Assembly (NCBI RefSeq): GCF_005402965.1
Contig: NZ_BJCF01000005.1
Coordinates: forward strand, 94,327 to 158,326
DNA from: Dolichospermum planctonicum
GTDB lineage: Bacteria > Cyanobacteriota > Cyanobacteriia > Cyanobacteriales > Nostocaceae
Length of the DNA stretch: 64,000 nt
Direction: 5' to 3'
Numbering within the stretch: the first letter of the stretch is position 1; each line of letters starts with the position of its first letter. Shown piece after piece: positions 9,195-17,897 of this stretch. The translations under genes were made by a program, and so were the position numbers. A model generated the notes under the pieces. The model ran no database searches. It saw only the letters and a list, made by a program, of their open reading frames with translations, and was not told where the DNA came from.

Positions 9195-10064
9195 ATGAAA
9201 GACCTATCAGAAATATTAACAATTACCCGAGAAGTAGGCTGGGGTGCCGCTAGTCTACTTAGTTCTTATTATCATGGTACTGGTGAAAAAGCCAATTTAG
9301 ATGTCAAATATAAGGATAATGAACCCGTCACAGTTGCAGACTTGGCTGTAAGTGAATATATCTTGTCACAGTTACAAACCGCTTTAGGTCATGAAGACTT
9401 TGGTTATATCAGCGAAGAAACTTATAAATCACAACAGGGAAAAAATCCCTCTGAGTGGGTATGGATTATTGACCCTTTAGATGGGACAAAGGACTTTATT
9501 AACAAAACTGGAGAATATGCAATTCATATTGCCTTAGTCCAAGGAACACAGACAATGTTAGCTGTGGTAGCAGTTCCAGAAACACAAAAGTTGTATTATG
9601 CCACTAGAGGTGGTGGGACTTTTATCGAAACTGCCGGCGGTTCTGTACCCGTGCGAGTTGACACAACCAAAAATATTCAAGATTTAATTTTAGTTGTTAG
9701 TCGTTCGCATCGCCACAATAGGTTAGAATATCTGTTACAGCATCTACCCTGTCAACATCAAAAGGCAATTGGTAGCGTCGGTTGCAAAATTGCGGCGATA
9801 GTTGAACAGCAAGCAGATGTTTACATTTCCCTTTCCGGTAAGTCCGCACCCAAAGACTGGGATATGGCTGCCCCCGAACTAATTCTCACGGAAGCAGGTG
9901 GCAAGTTCACCCATTTTGACTGCACGCCATTAAAATATAATACCGGCGACATTCATCAATGGGGAGAGTTACTGGCCAGTAATTATCAAAATCATGAGGT
10001 ACTGTGTCAAGAAGCACAAATCATTCTCGCGCGGTTTACTTCAACCTCAGGCAGTGTTAATTAA
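9195..10064 (+). CDS. cysQ: CysQ-like 3'(2'),5'-bisphosphate nucleotidase, inositol monophosphatase fold
   Basis: About 289 residues from the ATG at 9195; an in-frame TTG at 9165 adds ten poorly family-like residues and was not chosen. Metal-binding motifs of the family are EPVTVADLAVSE, the EE of ISEETYKSQ, WIIDPLDGTKDFI and the distal WDMAAPELILTEAGG. CysQ removes the 3'-phosphate from PAP/PAPS, recycling AMP during sulfate assimilation. Other members of the fold hydrolyse inositol phosphates, but DPLDGTKDFINKTGEY fits the CysQ branch. Confidence 0.87.
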   Translation: MKDLSEILTITREVGWGAASLLSSYYHGTGEKANLDVKYKDNEPVTVADLAVSEYILSQLQTALGHEDFGYISEETYKSQQGKNPSEWVWIIDPLDGTKDFINKTGEYAIHIALVQGTQTMLAVVAVPETQKLYYATRGGGTFIETAGGSVPVRVDTTKNIQDLILVVSRSHRHNRLEYLLQHLPCQHQKAIGSVGCKIAAIVEQQADVYISLSGKSAPKDWDMAAPELILTEAGGKFTHFDCTPLKYNTGDIHQWGELLASNYQNHEVLCQEAQIILARFTSTSGSVN

Positions 10065-10188
10065 CAATGCTAGGGATTTTGTTGGGAAATTTTGCCCATT
10101 TTGGGTTAATATTCTCATGTAGTGCTATACTTGGGGAAATAAGGATTATTTTCGGTTGAGTAAGTCGTTTTAAGATTTTTTTAAATAC

Positions 10189-10231
10189 GTCTCTCCGAAT
10201 CTAACTCTCTACACTCTCTGATTTGGGAGAC
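10189..10231 (+). promoter_or_regulatory. 5'-UTR stem-loop covering the ribosome binding region of the RRM gene
   Basis: GTCTCTCCGAATC (10189-10201) pairs with GATTTGGGAGAC (10220-10231) with one bulge and one G-U, giving about 12 pairs. The only purine-rich ribosome-binding-like stretch (GGGAG, 10225-10229) sits inside the stem, 10 bases before the ATG. A TATACT box near 10128 may be the -10 element. Cold-induced rbp genes are known to be controlled through the 5'-UTR; the link here is inference. Confidence 0.5.
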
Positions 10232-10239
10232 CCCATTTT

Positions 10240-10581
10240 ATGACGATTTACGTTGGTAATTTGTCCTATCAGGTAACAGAGGAAGACCTGAAACGGGCTT
10301 TTGCGGAGTACGGAACAGTTGGTCGTGTACAGCTACCTACAGACCGGGAAACTGGTCGTCCACGGGGTTTTGCCTTTGTGGAAATGGAAAAAGAAACAGA
10401 AGAAGCCGCAGCCATTGAAGCACTTGATGGCGCTGAATGGATGGGCCGTGATTTAAAAGTGAACAAAGCTAAACCCAAAGAAGAGAGAAGCTCTCCTCGC
10501 AGCGGTGGCGGCGGCGGTTGGGGTAATCGTGATCGCAGCGGTGGCGGTGGCGGTGGAGATCGTGATCGCAGGAGATCGTGA
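10240..10581 (+). CDS. rbpA: Rbp-type RNA-binding protein (single RRM, glycine-rich tail), tail frameshifted
   Basis: 113 residues as read. One RRM with RNP2 IYVGNL (residues 3-8) and RNP1 RGFAFVEM (42-49), then a glycine/arginine tail. This is the cyanobacterial cold-inducible Rbp family, which binds RNA and is often paired with rpsU. The tail ends abnormally in DRDRRRS because a 16-base tandem duplication at 10555-10586 shifts the frame; with one copy removed, the frame runs on to a TAG at 10607-10609 and gives a normal ending, DRDRSGGGNRR. The RRM is intact, so the protein is probably functional. Confidence 0.92.
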   Translation: MTIYVGNLSYQVTEEDLKRAFAEYGTVGRVQLPTDRETGRPRGFAFVEMEKETEEAAAIEALDGAEWMGRDLKVNKAKPKEERSSPRSGGGGGWGNRDRSGGGGGGDRDRRRS

Positions 10582-10586
10582 TCGCA
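10555..10586. repeat. 16-base perfect tandem duplication causing a frameshift
   Basis: GGAGATCGTGATCGCA is repeated exactly, head to tail. Sixteen is not a multiple of three, so the duplication moves the rbp reading frame by one and brings in an early TGA at 10579-10581. Confidence 0.93.
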
Positions 10587-10644
10587 GTGGTGGCGGTAAT
10601 CGTCGCTAGTAAGTCTGTTTAAAAAAAATTAACATCTAGAGTAT

Positions 10645-10688
10645 CCAGCAGATACAGCCCCAGGCTCAATGCTGCTGGAATATTTTAT
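10645..10688 (+). terminator. hairpin terminator between rbp and rpsU
   Basis: CCAGCAG (10645-10651) pairs with CTGCTGG (10672-10678); the T-rich tattttattt follows. The 20-base loop makes it a moderate terminator, possibly allowing read-through into rpsU. Confidence 0.6.
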
Positions 10689-10801
10689 TTTAGTTTGATT
10701 AATTAAAGAACCGTGGAACACACGGTCTTAAAGCTCAGTTAACGTCTTCAAAAAAGAGTCGCTGAGAAACCCACATTCATCAAAAAAGGAGGATGTGGAG
10801 T

Positions 10802-10840
10802 ATGTCACTTCTGGCTGTCAAGCATTTAATTCAGAATTAG
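10802..10840 (+). CDS. possible 12-residue leader peptide before rpsU
   Basis: ATG at 10802 opens a short frame, [12 protein letters not shown], ending in TAG at 10838-10840. It has its own strong ribosome binding site (AAGGAGG around 10787-10793). The TAG overlaps the AGGAGG (10839-10844) that serves rpsU, a layout suited to translational coupling. Translation is not proven; it may be a chance frame in a structured leader. Confidence 0.4.
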   Translation: MSLLAVKHLIQN

Positions 10841-10851
10841 GAGGAATAGGA

Positions 10852-11049
10852 ATGACACAAGTGGTTTTAGGTGAAAATGAAGGTATTGAGTCAGCATTGC
10901 GAAGATTTAAGCGGGAAGTTTCCAAGGCGGGAATTTTCCAAGATATGCGGAAAAAGCGTCACTTTGAAACACCTTTAGAAAAAGAAAAGCGTAAAGCTAT
11001 CGCTAGACACAAACAACGCCGTCAACAGCGTTCTCGCTTCAAACGATAA
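10852..11049 (+). CDS. rpsU: 30S ribosomal protein S21
   Basis: 65 residues from the ATG at 10852, set by AGGAGG seven bases upstream; a longer in-frame GTG start at 10795 would add 19 residues unlike S21. The sequence [20 protein letters not shown], an arginine/lysine-rich middle and a basic tail are typical of S21, a small 30S protein near the anti-Shine-Dalgarno region. In Anabaena the rbp-rpsU pair is known as a cold-responsive unit; the same order is seen here. Confidence 0.95.
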   Translation: MTQVVLGENEGIESALRRFKREVSKAGIFQDMRKKRHFETPLEKEKRKAIARHKQRRQQRSRFKR

Positions 11050-11058
11050 ATTTTTAGT

Positions 11059-11121
11059 CCCATTGGGATCATCCTGAACCGCCTTGCTAGGATTGAGGAT
11101 GATCCCATGGGTTATTTTTTT
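11059..11121 (+). terminator. strong rho-independent terminator after rpsU
   Basis: CCCATTGGGATCATCCT (11059-11075) pairs with AGGATGATCCCATGGG (11096-11111) with one bulge, about 16 pairs, followed by a T-run (11117-11121 region). Located 10 bases after the rpsU stop. Confidence 0.9.
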
Positions 11122-11134
11122 ATGCAATTAACTG

Positions 11135-12022
11135 CTAGATTTCCGCTAATGCTCGCTCAATTAAACGCCGTGCTAAGGTTTGTGTTCCTGTGTGTTCATA
11201 GTAATTTGTAGCCACATCTAGAAATGCTGCTAGATAGTCTAGTTTGTCATCAGACATTTCCATGAAAGATTGCAAATTACCAATTACTTTTTGTGGGGTT
11301 AAATTATGGCTTGTTACCAGCCCACTCATCCAACCGCTAACTGATTCAAAACTGTTACCGATAAAGTCGAGTTTACCAGCATCGCTACCACCAGGAATAG
11401 TATTTTTGATGCTTTGGAAAGTCTGGTTTTGGTTTAGATCTTGGGGACTGGTTTGACTAATCCAAGAGAGGGCTTTGTTAATAAAATCAGGTCCAAGGGG
11501 TATTAAACCATCAACACAAACTAATGCTACCATGCGAATTAGGGACTCTCCAGCATACTCTCCTAAAGAAGCAACAAAATCGCCAATACTGTCTCCAGGA
11601 ATGCCATTAATTTGACAAAAGGCGACGACTTCAGCAACTATTTTCAAAGTGAGATCAATAGTTTGAGCTTTGTCTGCTTTGGGAGTCACGGCGTTTAAAA
11701 AACCGAGAAAAGGAATTTTTTCCCCAACTTTATTAGCTAAAGCGGCTGCACCTAAAACCTTATCTGTACCGTCAACAGTTTGATACAGCCAGAGCGCGGT
11801 TTGATATCCTTGGGATTTGTCGTTAAATAGATAAATTGCTCTTTCGCCAATTTGTTGAATTAGATCTTCGTCTGTTTCACCAGTAACAGTTTTAATGGTA
11901 TTCACAAAACCAACCGTATTGTGCCATTCACCGGGAGCAACGAAATCCAAAGCATTTAATAGGGAAACTGTCAAATTATTGGTAGGAAGTTCATCAACTA
12001 ATTGGTAAATTGGTTTACTCAC
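11135..12022 (-). CDS. conserved cyanobacterial protein, unknown function
   Basis: 295 residues, soluble, no signal peptide. The start is GTG at 12022, supported by AAGGAG six bases upstream on the minus strand. Mostly alpha-helical by appearance: an N-terminal YQLVDELPTNNLTVSLLNALDFV segment, a middle with VGEKIPFLGFLNAVTP, and a C-terminal helical region ending in ARRLIERALAEI. I do not recognise a characterised domain. It stands alone between the rpsU terminator and a lipoprotein gene. Confidence 0.65.
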   Translation of the reverse strand: MSKPIYQLVDELPTNNLTVSLLNALDFVAPGEWHNTVGFVNTIKTVTGETDEDLIQQIGERAIYLFNDKSQGYQTALWLYQTVDGTDKVLGAAALANKVGEKIPFLGFLNAVTPKADKAQTIDLTLKIVAEVVAFCQINGIPGDSIGDFVASLGEYAGESLIRMVALVCVDGLIPLGPDFINKALSWISQTSPQDLNQNQTFQSIKNTIPGGSDAGKLDFIGNSFESVSGWMSGLVTSHNLTPQKVIGNLQSFMEMSDDKLDYLAAFLDVATNYYEHTGTQTLARRLIERALAEI

Positions 12023-12035
12023 AAAAATCTCCTTA

Positions 12036-12063
12036 TTTTGTATTCATGGTTTTGTATTCATGT
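12036..12063. repeat. 14-base near-perfect tandem duplication
   Basis: TTTTGTATTCATGG is followed by TTTTGTATTCATGT, just upstream of the GTG start of the gene ending at 11135. 13 of 14 positions match. Confidence 0.85.
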
Positions 12064-12160
12064 CAATTGCTAGTTGGGAAATAGGCAAGAATTTTCTTAA
12101 TTACCAATTACCAATCACTGGCCTAAACTAGATAACCGGGAACATTAATTAGTTAGCTAA

Positions 12161-12670
12161 CTATTTCAAATTAGCTAAACCATCAAGATTAAACTTCTCT
12201 ATCCATATTGCGCGATCATTAGCTGTGAATAATGGATCTTTAGAAATAACCTTGACTTGGTACTTATTCACCAAAACCGAAGTTTGAGTTTTTCCAAGTT
12301 GTATAGAGGGATAACCGCCTATTTTCTCAGTGCTGTTAGCAAATTTCGCCGCTGCTCCCGGTATACTGCTGGTATCAGAAATTGCCAATTGAGCAACTAC
12401 TTTACCATCTTTTTTCAGGTTGGCCTCCGAAAAGCCTTTTTTCTCTTGGGTATAAACTCGATCATAACCATCATCACTACCAGGGAAGAATTGATTTAAT
12501 TTGCTACCCTGAGTCGCATCTTTAACTACAGCCTGTCCGCTTTTTTGTCGGGTACTTTCCTGTTGTACCTGATCAAAGCGACTAGGTGGTTTTGGTGAAC
12601 AAGCCGTAGTCAGCAAGACAAATGATAGTAATACAGCAGCTAAAATTCTCCGTCCACGATTTGTTACCAT
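12161..12670 (-). CDS. cyanobacterial lipoprotein, unknown function
   Basis: 169 residues from the ATG at 12670, chosen because AAGGAG lies 8 bases upstream; an in-frame start at 12712 adds 14 residues ahead of the signal peptide. The signal is basic (VTNRGRR), then a hydrophobic stretch and a lipobox LTTAC, so the mature protein should be lipid-anchored at Cys. The mature part is a single small domain with KLNQFFPGSDDGYDRVYTQE and a C-terminal WIEKFNLDGLANL. Family not characterised as far as I can tell. Confidence 0.72.
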   Translation of the reverse strand: MVTNRGRRILAAVLLSFVLLTTACSPKPPSRFDQVQQESTRQKSGQAVVKDATQGSKLNQFFPGSDDGYDRVYTQEKKGFSEANLKKDGKVVAQLAISDTSSIPGAAAKFANSTEKIGGYPSIQLGKTQTSVLVNKYQVKVISKDPLFTANDRAIWIEKFNLDGLANLK

Positions 12671-12790
12671 TTTTGGCTTCTCCTTGATAGTTAGGCTTGT
12701 GTTGTCACCCATTAAACCAGAAAATTTACTTTTAAATAATTATCGAATGTATTGGGAATCACATATTTTTTGATATTTTTGGATTATACA

Positions 12791-13438
12791 CTAGACTAGG
12801 CGATGAGCTATAACCGCATAAAAAGGATCTCCTCCGGGTACTCCCAACCACTGTAAAAAATTTGGCGTTGTTGACTTTGAGCAAATTACTTCTGGGGTTG
12901 AGAATCCTGGTATTGACCTAAAGTAGCCCTTGACCAATTCTACCCTAAAAGCTTCTGAACCGTCTCGCCAAACTTGAATAGCTTTTTGAAAAAACATCCG
13001 GTTAGAAAAACTAATAATTGCTATCCCACCAGGTTTAAGAATCCGGTGTATTTCAGAACATACAGCCTCTGGGTATTGAAGATACTGCACAGAAACACAG
13101 TTAATAACAGCATCAAACTCTTGATCTAAGCAAGGTAACTGAGGATTTATGTTGAGATTCTGGACAAAATAATGATTTAATTGAGGATTTCGGGCTAATT
13201 CCTCAGCATTAAGTCCATGGCCTTCTACATGAGCAAAATCTCTATCTGTGGGTAAATGGGATACCCAACTACTCATCATATCAAGAATCCGCGCATTAGC
13301 TGGGATTCGCTGACGATACAAATCCGTTAATTGCTGAATAAAACCCTCATCTACATGAGTGACAAAGCGGGGGTAACTATAGAATAACTGATCATCTGAG
13401 TCATCTAATTTAATTCGTTGATTTGGTTGCAGTAGCAT
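12791..13438 (-). CDS. class I SAM-dependent methyltransferase-like protein
   Basis: 215 residues. The order of motifs fits class I methyltransferases: ARILDMMSSWVSHLP (motif I position), EFDAVINCVSVQYLQYPEAV (motif IV) and EIHRILKPGGIAIISFSNR (motif V/VI). Motif I lacks the usual glycine-rich GxGxG and reads DMMSSW, so SAM binding may be altered; a cyanobacterial group with this variant appears widespread. Substrate unknown. A 13-base duplication lies in its upstream region. Confidence 0.78.
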   Translation of the reverse strand: MLLQPNQRIKLDDSDDQLFYSYPRFVTHVDEGFIQQLTDLYRQRIPANARILDMMSSWVSHLPTDRDFAHVEGHGLNAEELARNPQLNHYFVQNLNINPQLPCLDQEFDAVINCVSVQYLQYPEAVCSEIHRILKPGGIAIISFSNRMFFQKAIQVWRDGSEAFRVELVKGYFRSIPGFSTPEVICSKSTTPNFLQWLGVPGGDPFYAVIAHRLV

Positions 13439-13449
13439 AAATGTCTTAT

Positions 13450-13475
13450 TTGGTAGATTGGATTGGTAGATTGGA
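13450..13475. repeat. 13-base perfect tandem duplication
   Basis: TTGGTAGATTGGA occurs twice head to tail, 12 bases upstream of the methyltransferase start codon on the minus strand. Confidence 0.9.
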
Positions 13476-13601
13476 TAATTTTGGCTAGTATCTTAATTGA
13501 TAGATACATAAAAATTTTAGATCAATATCAAAGAAAAGCATAATTAGGAGTATGTTAAAATACAGAAATATTCTCAAATAATCAAATAGTGCAATTTCAC
13601 A

Positions 13602-14435
13602 ATGAAAAAATCAATTTCCCCAATTGCTGTAATTCTTAGCTGTGTATCTTTGATAGCTTGCGCTAGTGGACTAAAGGATACATTTAAAGAAGAAGCTGCT
13701 GCTACTGTAACACAAAATAAAATGAAAACTGATCTGGTAGTAGCAAGTGAAAAACAGAATAAACAAGCATCTTCTCTACAATCAGAAACACAAGAGAAGA
13801 AAGAACCTGTTGGTAAAAACCTAGACAACAGTAAGAAGACTAAAAAAGGTGCAAATCAACAACCAAAGGAGGGAACAGTTAAAAAAATAGTCAATGGTGA
13901 TTTAATGTGTTATGTCACCTTAGTAGATAATAAAGGAATAGAACACAATGTGGGCGCGAGTTTTGAAATTTGCGCTGACGAGAAGAAATTTATAAATAAA
14001 AAAGTCCGCGCTATTTATGAAGTAACATCAGTTAATGATTGTCAGAGTGTAGAACCCTGTGGGAAAAGTCGCAAAGAATCAATCATTACTAAAATGGAAG
14101 TTGTGAATAAAGTTTCCCAAAAAGATTCATACACCTTGAGTGATGGTAAATGGAAGATTGCTATTAGTAATAGCAACTCTTGGAATGGGGTGAATGGTAA
14201 AGGAAATGTGAGTTATCAAGGATGTGATGCTAATGGTAAATGTGTGAGTTTAACAGGAGGTAAAGTTGTTTGTCGTCATGGTGTATGTCGTACAGTTTGG
14301 AAAGGTGGAAATTACACTTACATTTTAGAACAAGCCATTACTGAAAATGGTAATGCTGATTCTACTTTGACAGTCAGAAAAGGTAGAACTGAGGTTTTGA
14401 AAGTTACAGGGTTGAAAGCTATACCTGATAGATAA
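13602..14435 (+). CDS. putative lipoprotein with charged linker, unknown function
   Basis: 277 residues. The signal peptide MKKSISPIAVILSCVSLIAC ends in a lipobox (LIAC, Cys20). A lysine/glutamine-rich linker of about 70 residues follows, then two small domains. The first contains MCYVTLVDNKGIEHNVGASF and a VRAIYEVTSVNDCQS strand; the second has four cysteines (GCDANGKC and VVCRHGVC) and may be disulfide-stabilised outside the cytoplasm. No named family recognised. Confidence 0.72.
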   Translation: MKKSISPIAVILSCVSLIACASGLKDTFKEEAAATVTQNKMKTDLVVASEKQNKQASSLQSETQEKKEPVGKNLDNSKKTKKGANQQPKEGTVKKIVNGDLMCYVTLVDNKGIEHNVGASFEICADEKKFINKKVRAIYEVTSVNDCQSVEPCGKSRKESIITKMEVVNKVSQKDSYTLSDGKWKIAISNSNSWNGVNGKGNVSYQGCDANGKCVSLTGGKVVCRHGVCRTVWKGGNYTYILEQAITENGNADSTLTVRKGRTEVLKVTGLKAIPDR

Positions 14436-14550
14436 TCAAAAAAACACCCCAGTTTATTTTTACTGAATTATTCAATGTTAATTGATTATTAGTTGTTGCA
14501 TAATAGCGGTATGAATTGTGTTTTTCTCCTGAAATCAGCAACGCCAATTA

Positions 14551-15384
14551 TTACTCTTCTGGGGTAAAATTTTGGTCCAGAAAATTAAGAGCGTGGTTGC
14601 GGAGTTCAAAATATTCCGTTGAGTTGCGCATGGCCATTCTATCTCTAGGATGTGCAAAAGGAACTGTTAAAATTTCTCCAATGTTTGCAGATGGTCCATT
14701 AGTCATTAAAATGATCCGATCTGACATATAAATTGCTTCGTCCACATCATGGGTAATCATCATAACTGCTTGACGATGATGTTCCCAAATATCTAATACT
14801 TGACGTTGTAATTTACCACGAGTTAAAGCATCTAAAGCACCAAAAGGTTCATCCATTAATAACATTTTGGGACGAATTGCTAAAGCTCTAGCAATACCTA
14901 CCCTTTGTTTCATCCCTCCAGAAATTTCATCAGGATATTTGTCAGCCGCTGCTGTCAAGTTTACCATAGCTAAGTGTTCATTGACAATGCTAATTTTTTC
15001 GGCACGATTAGCATTTTTTAATACTTCATCTACAGCTAAACGGATATTTTCGCGGACGGTTAACCAGGGTAATAATGAGTAATTTTGAAATACCATCATT
15101 CTCTCTGCTCCTGGTTTACGAATCTCTTTTCCCTCTAAACGTACAGAACCAGAAGTAGCTTTTTCAAAACCGCCAATTATTTTTAATAATGTCGATTTAC
15201 CGCAGCCAGAATGACCAATTACAGAAATATATTCATCTTCACCAATAGTTAAATTAATATTATTTAAAACGACAAATTTGCCTTTATCTGGGGTGGGATA
15301 AGATTTAACTAAGTTCTCGATTTCTAAAAATCCGTTTCGTTGGCTTTTTGTAGTATTATTATCTGTTAAAGTTGGATAGGCCAT
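14551..15384 (-). CDS. ABC transporter ATP-binding protein, NrtD/CmpD/SsuB class
   Basis: 277 residues. Walker A GHSGCGKST, the LLPWLTVRENI Q-loop region, signature ISGGMKQRV and Walker B MLLMDEPFGALD are all intact. This is the cytoplasmic ATPase of a nitrate/bicarbonate/cyanate/sulfonate-type importer. Third gene of a minus-strand operon after the permease and binding protein, 31 bases behind the latter. The substrate cannot be settled from sequence alone. Confidence 0.9.
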   Translation of the reverse strand: MAYPTLTDNNTTKSQRNGFLEIENLVKSYPTPDKGKFVVLNNINLTIGEDEYISVIGHSGCGKSTLLKIIGGFEKATSGSVRLEGKEIRKPGAERMMVFQNYSLLPWLTVRENIRLAVDEVLKNANRAEKISIVNEHLAMVNLTAAADKYPDEISGGMKQRVGIARALAIRPKMLLMDEPFGALDALTRGKLQRQVLDIWEHHRQAVMMITHDVDEAIYMSDRIILMTNGPSANIGEILTVPFAHPRDRMAMRNSTEYFELRNHALNFLDQNFTPEE

Positions 15385-15415
15385 GATTAATCACCCTTGA
15401 TATAATTAACTTTTT

Positions 15416-16858
15416 TTAAGACATAAAAAATCGAGCAGGAGCATTAGCGCGAATATCAAAACTATGAAGATATCCTACAGGATCACTAGGATCAAATCCT
15501 TTTTTATCTATAAATGCTTCTGGAGGTTCAACCTTATAATCATTTGTGGGACATTGAATACCCATTTCTGTGGCTATTTCCCGATATAAATCTGTTCTCC
15601 AACCTTTTGCGGCTACTTGTTCGGCGTTTTTAGGAATTTCTTTAATTTGTCCCCAACGGGCTGCTTGAGTCATTAACCAAAGACTGCGAGAACGCCATAA
15701 AAATGTTGAATGTTCTCCTATTTCGTGGGGAATAGTGTTAGGAAGATCATAAAAGATTGTGGTATCATATGCTTTTATAGTGCGGTCTTGACCATCAAAA
15801 CCACCATAGTTATAATTGCCAATAATTCCCGGTCCGGTAAACTTGGTAATAGGAACACCTGATTTTTTGGGTTTTGCACCAGTAAAAGCACGTTCTGTGA
15901 GTAATTCGGCTATTTTTTGACGATTTTCAGGTTGGCTACAATATTGACAAGCTTCTATCATGGCTTTTACTAAAGAACGGTAAGTTTTAGGGTAATTAAT
16001 AATAAAAGATTCCATTACCCCCAATAGTCTGTCTGGGTGTCCATGCCATATTTCCTTACCTTGAGCAAAGGTAAAACCAATACCTTCATTGCCCGTAATT
16101 GCTCTAGTATTCCAAGGTTCAGCCACCATGTAAGCTTGCATGGCGCCAATTCTCATATTTGTCACCATTTGTGGTGGAGGAACAATGATCACCCGAAATT
16201 CTTTAAGAGGATCAACACCCGCAGCAGCAGAAAGATAACGAGCGAAATATTCATAAATGGCAGAACTGAGGACTACAGCCCAGATTTTCTTTTCTGGAGG
16301 TTGTTGATCAAAATAGCCGCGAAAGTCCCTTCCAAAGGCTTCTAAAGCCCCCTCAGCGTATTTCTGTTGATATTCGTACCAAGGACGGATACCATAGTCC
16401 CACATTTCCTTATTCATGGTCATAGCGTTACCATGTCGGTGGATAGTCATTGCAGCACATAGGGGAGCATGACGGGCACCCTCTGCGCCAATTCTAGCAT
16501 TAGTGACAGCACCGGAAACGACAGGAGAAGCGTCGAGACGACCAAAAATCAAGCCGTCGCGGGAAGTAGCCCAACTAGCTTCCCGGTTGAGTGTGACATT
16601 TAAGCCATATTTACGGAAAAATCCTTTTTTCCAAGCGATCGCAAATGGCGCACAATCATTAACAGGGACATAACCAACCGTAATATTAGGTTTCTCTAAA
16701 TCTTGGGGTCTAACTACCTGTGTCACCGCTAAAGCTTCCTCTGTTAGTCCTTTAGCAGACCTATCTCCAGAAACAGCACAGGAAGATAATATAATTCCCG
16801 CAGTTGTTGCACCCATTCCCGCAATAAAATCCCTGCGAGTTAAATGATTTTCACTCAT
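15416..16858 (-). CDS. ABC transporter substrate-binding protein, NrtA/CmpA/CynA-like
   Basis: 480 residues from the ATG at 16858; an ATG four codons earlier (16870) is possible. The N-terminus has a twin-arginine motif (TRRDFI) and a lipobox-like ILSSC, suggesting Tat export followed by lipid anchoring. The body follows the nitrate/bicarbonate-binding fold: ITVGYVPVNDCAPFAIAWKK, FFRKYGLNVTLNRE, and a region on ejecting helpers like MNKEMWDYG. It lies between the permease and ATPase genes. Order permease-binding protein-ATPase differs from the classic nrtABCD order, so nitrate should not be assumed. Confidence 0.85.
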   Translation of the reverse strand: MSENHLTRRDFIAGMGATTAGIILSSCAVSGDRSAKGLTEEALAVTQVVRPQDLEKPNITVGYVPVNDCAPFAIAWKKGFFRKYGLNVTLNREASWATSRDGLIFGRLDASPVVSGAVTNARIGAEGARHAPLCAAMTIHRHGNAMTMNKEMWDYGIRPWYEYQQKYAEGALEAFGRDFRGYFDQQPPEKKIWAVVLSSAIYEYFARYLSAAAGVDPLKEFRVIIVPPPQMVTNMRIGAMQAYMVAEPWNTRAITGNEGIGFTFAQGKEIWHGHPDRLLGVMESFIINYPKTYRSLVKAMIEACQYCSQPENRQKIAELLTERAFTGAKPKKSGVPITKFTGPGIIGNYNYGGFDGQDRTIKAYDTTIFYDLPNTIPHEIGEHSTFLWRSRSLWLMTQAARWGQIKEIPKNAEQVAAKGWRTDLYREIATEMGIQCPTNDYKVEPPEAFIDKKGFDPSDPVGYLHSFDIRANAPARFFMS

Positions 16859-16926
16859 AATATTAATCATTAATAATTGGAAAATTCTCTTAAACTTGTC
16901 TGCTCCTTTGGGTCAGCAAAAAATCA

Positions 16927-17772
16927 TCAACCTCCTGGACGGTGAGTAACTAACTCTTGAATTTTGCCCACAGCATAATCTAAAATCAACCCTGTTAAAC
17001 CAATTATAAACACTGCTAAAAAGACAGAACTCAGATTTAAACGACTCCATTCGTCCCAAACAAAAAAGCCAATTCCTATTCCCCCGGTGAGCATTTCTAC
17101 AGCTACAATTACTAGCCAAGCAATGCCTAAACTAATTCGCAAACCAGTAAAAATATAAGGTAAACTAGCAGGTAAAATGATTTTAGTAATTTGTCGCCAG
17201 CGCGGCATTTCTAAAACCTGCGCTACATCTAAATAATCTTTGGGGACGCTAGAAACTCCCAAAGCAGTATTAATAATTGTTGGCCATAGCGACGTAATGA
17301 AAATGACAAAAATAGCGGAAGGATCTGCTAAATTAAAAAGAGATAAAGAAATGGGCAACCAAGCCAATGGAGATACTGGTTTAAAAATCTGAATAATGGG
17401 ATTAAAAGCCAGCATTGCCGGTCTAGACATTCCGATTAAAAAACCCAAAGGAATGGCCACTAAAGCACCCAAACTGAATCCCAATATTACCCGGCGTAAA
17501 CTGGCTAATAATAACCAACCAACTCCTAAATCACCTGGACCTCTTTCATAAAATGGATGTAAAATATAGTCCCAATTAGCAATTAAAGCTTCTGGTGGTG
17601 TAGGCATTAATTCATGATTAGCTAATGCTACCACCCACCATAATAAAATAATTCCTAAACAGCCTAAGGCCGGGAATAAGAAAGTATCTTGAAAAATTAC
17701 TGATTTGGCCTTTCTCCACACAGTTTGACTAGCAACTGCAACAATGGCAGCTAAATTTAGTTGCAATATCAT
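16927..17772 (-). CDS. ABC transporter permease, NrtB/CmpB/SsuC class
   Basis: 281 residues with about six membrane segments. The EAA loop that docks the ATPase is visible in VAQVLEMPRWRQITKIILPA. First gene of the operon, with GAGGT as ribosome binding site. The 400 bases upstream contain a hairpin-forming element that may regulate the operon. The permease is typical in length for the nitrate/taurine/cyanate group. Confidence 0.9.
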   Translation of the reverse strand: MILQLNLAAIVAVASQTVWRKAKSVIFQDTFLFPALGCLGIILLWWVVALANHELMPTPPEALIANWDYILHPFYERGPGDLGVGWLLLASLRRVILGFSLGALVAIPLGFLIGMSRPAMLAFNPIIQIFKPVSPLAWLPISLSLFNLADPSAIFVIFITSLWPTIINTALGVSSVPKDYLDVAQVLEMPRWRQITKIILPASLPYIFTGLRISLGIAWLVIVAVEMLTGGIGIGFFVWDEWSRLNLSSVFLAVFIIGLTGLILDYAVGKIQELVTHRPGG

Positions 17773-17897
17773 TTATTTTACCTCAGCAGAGTTAAGCGCG
17801 GGTACAAAGAAATTAAATTAGATAGTACCAACCTTGGACACTGATGAGATCAGAACGTCATTATAATTAATTATTATGATTCTGTCTCTTCAGTCTC

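Noticed and set aside
10555..10586. Deletion in the rbp tail as cause of the frameshift
   Set aside because: An 11-base deletion could also be drawn, but an exact 16-base tandem duplication explains the sequence directly and fits the pattern elsewhere.
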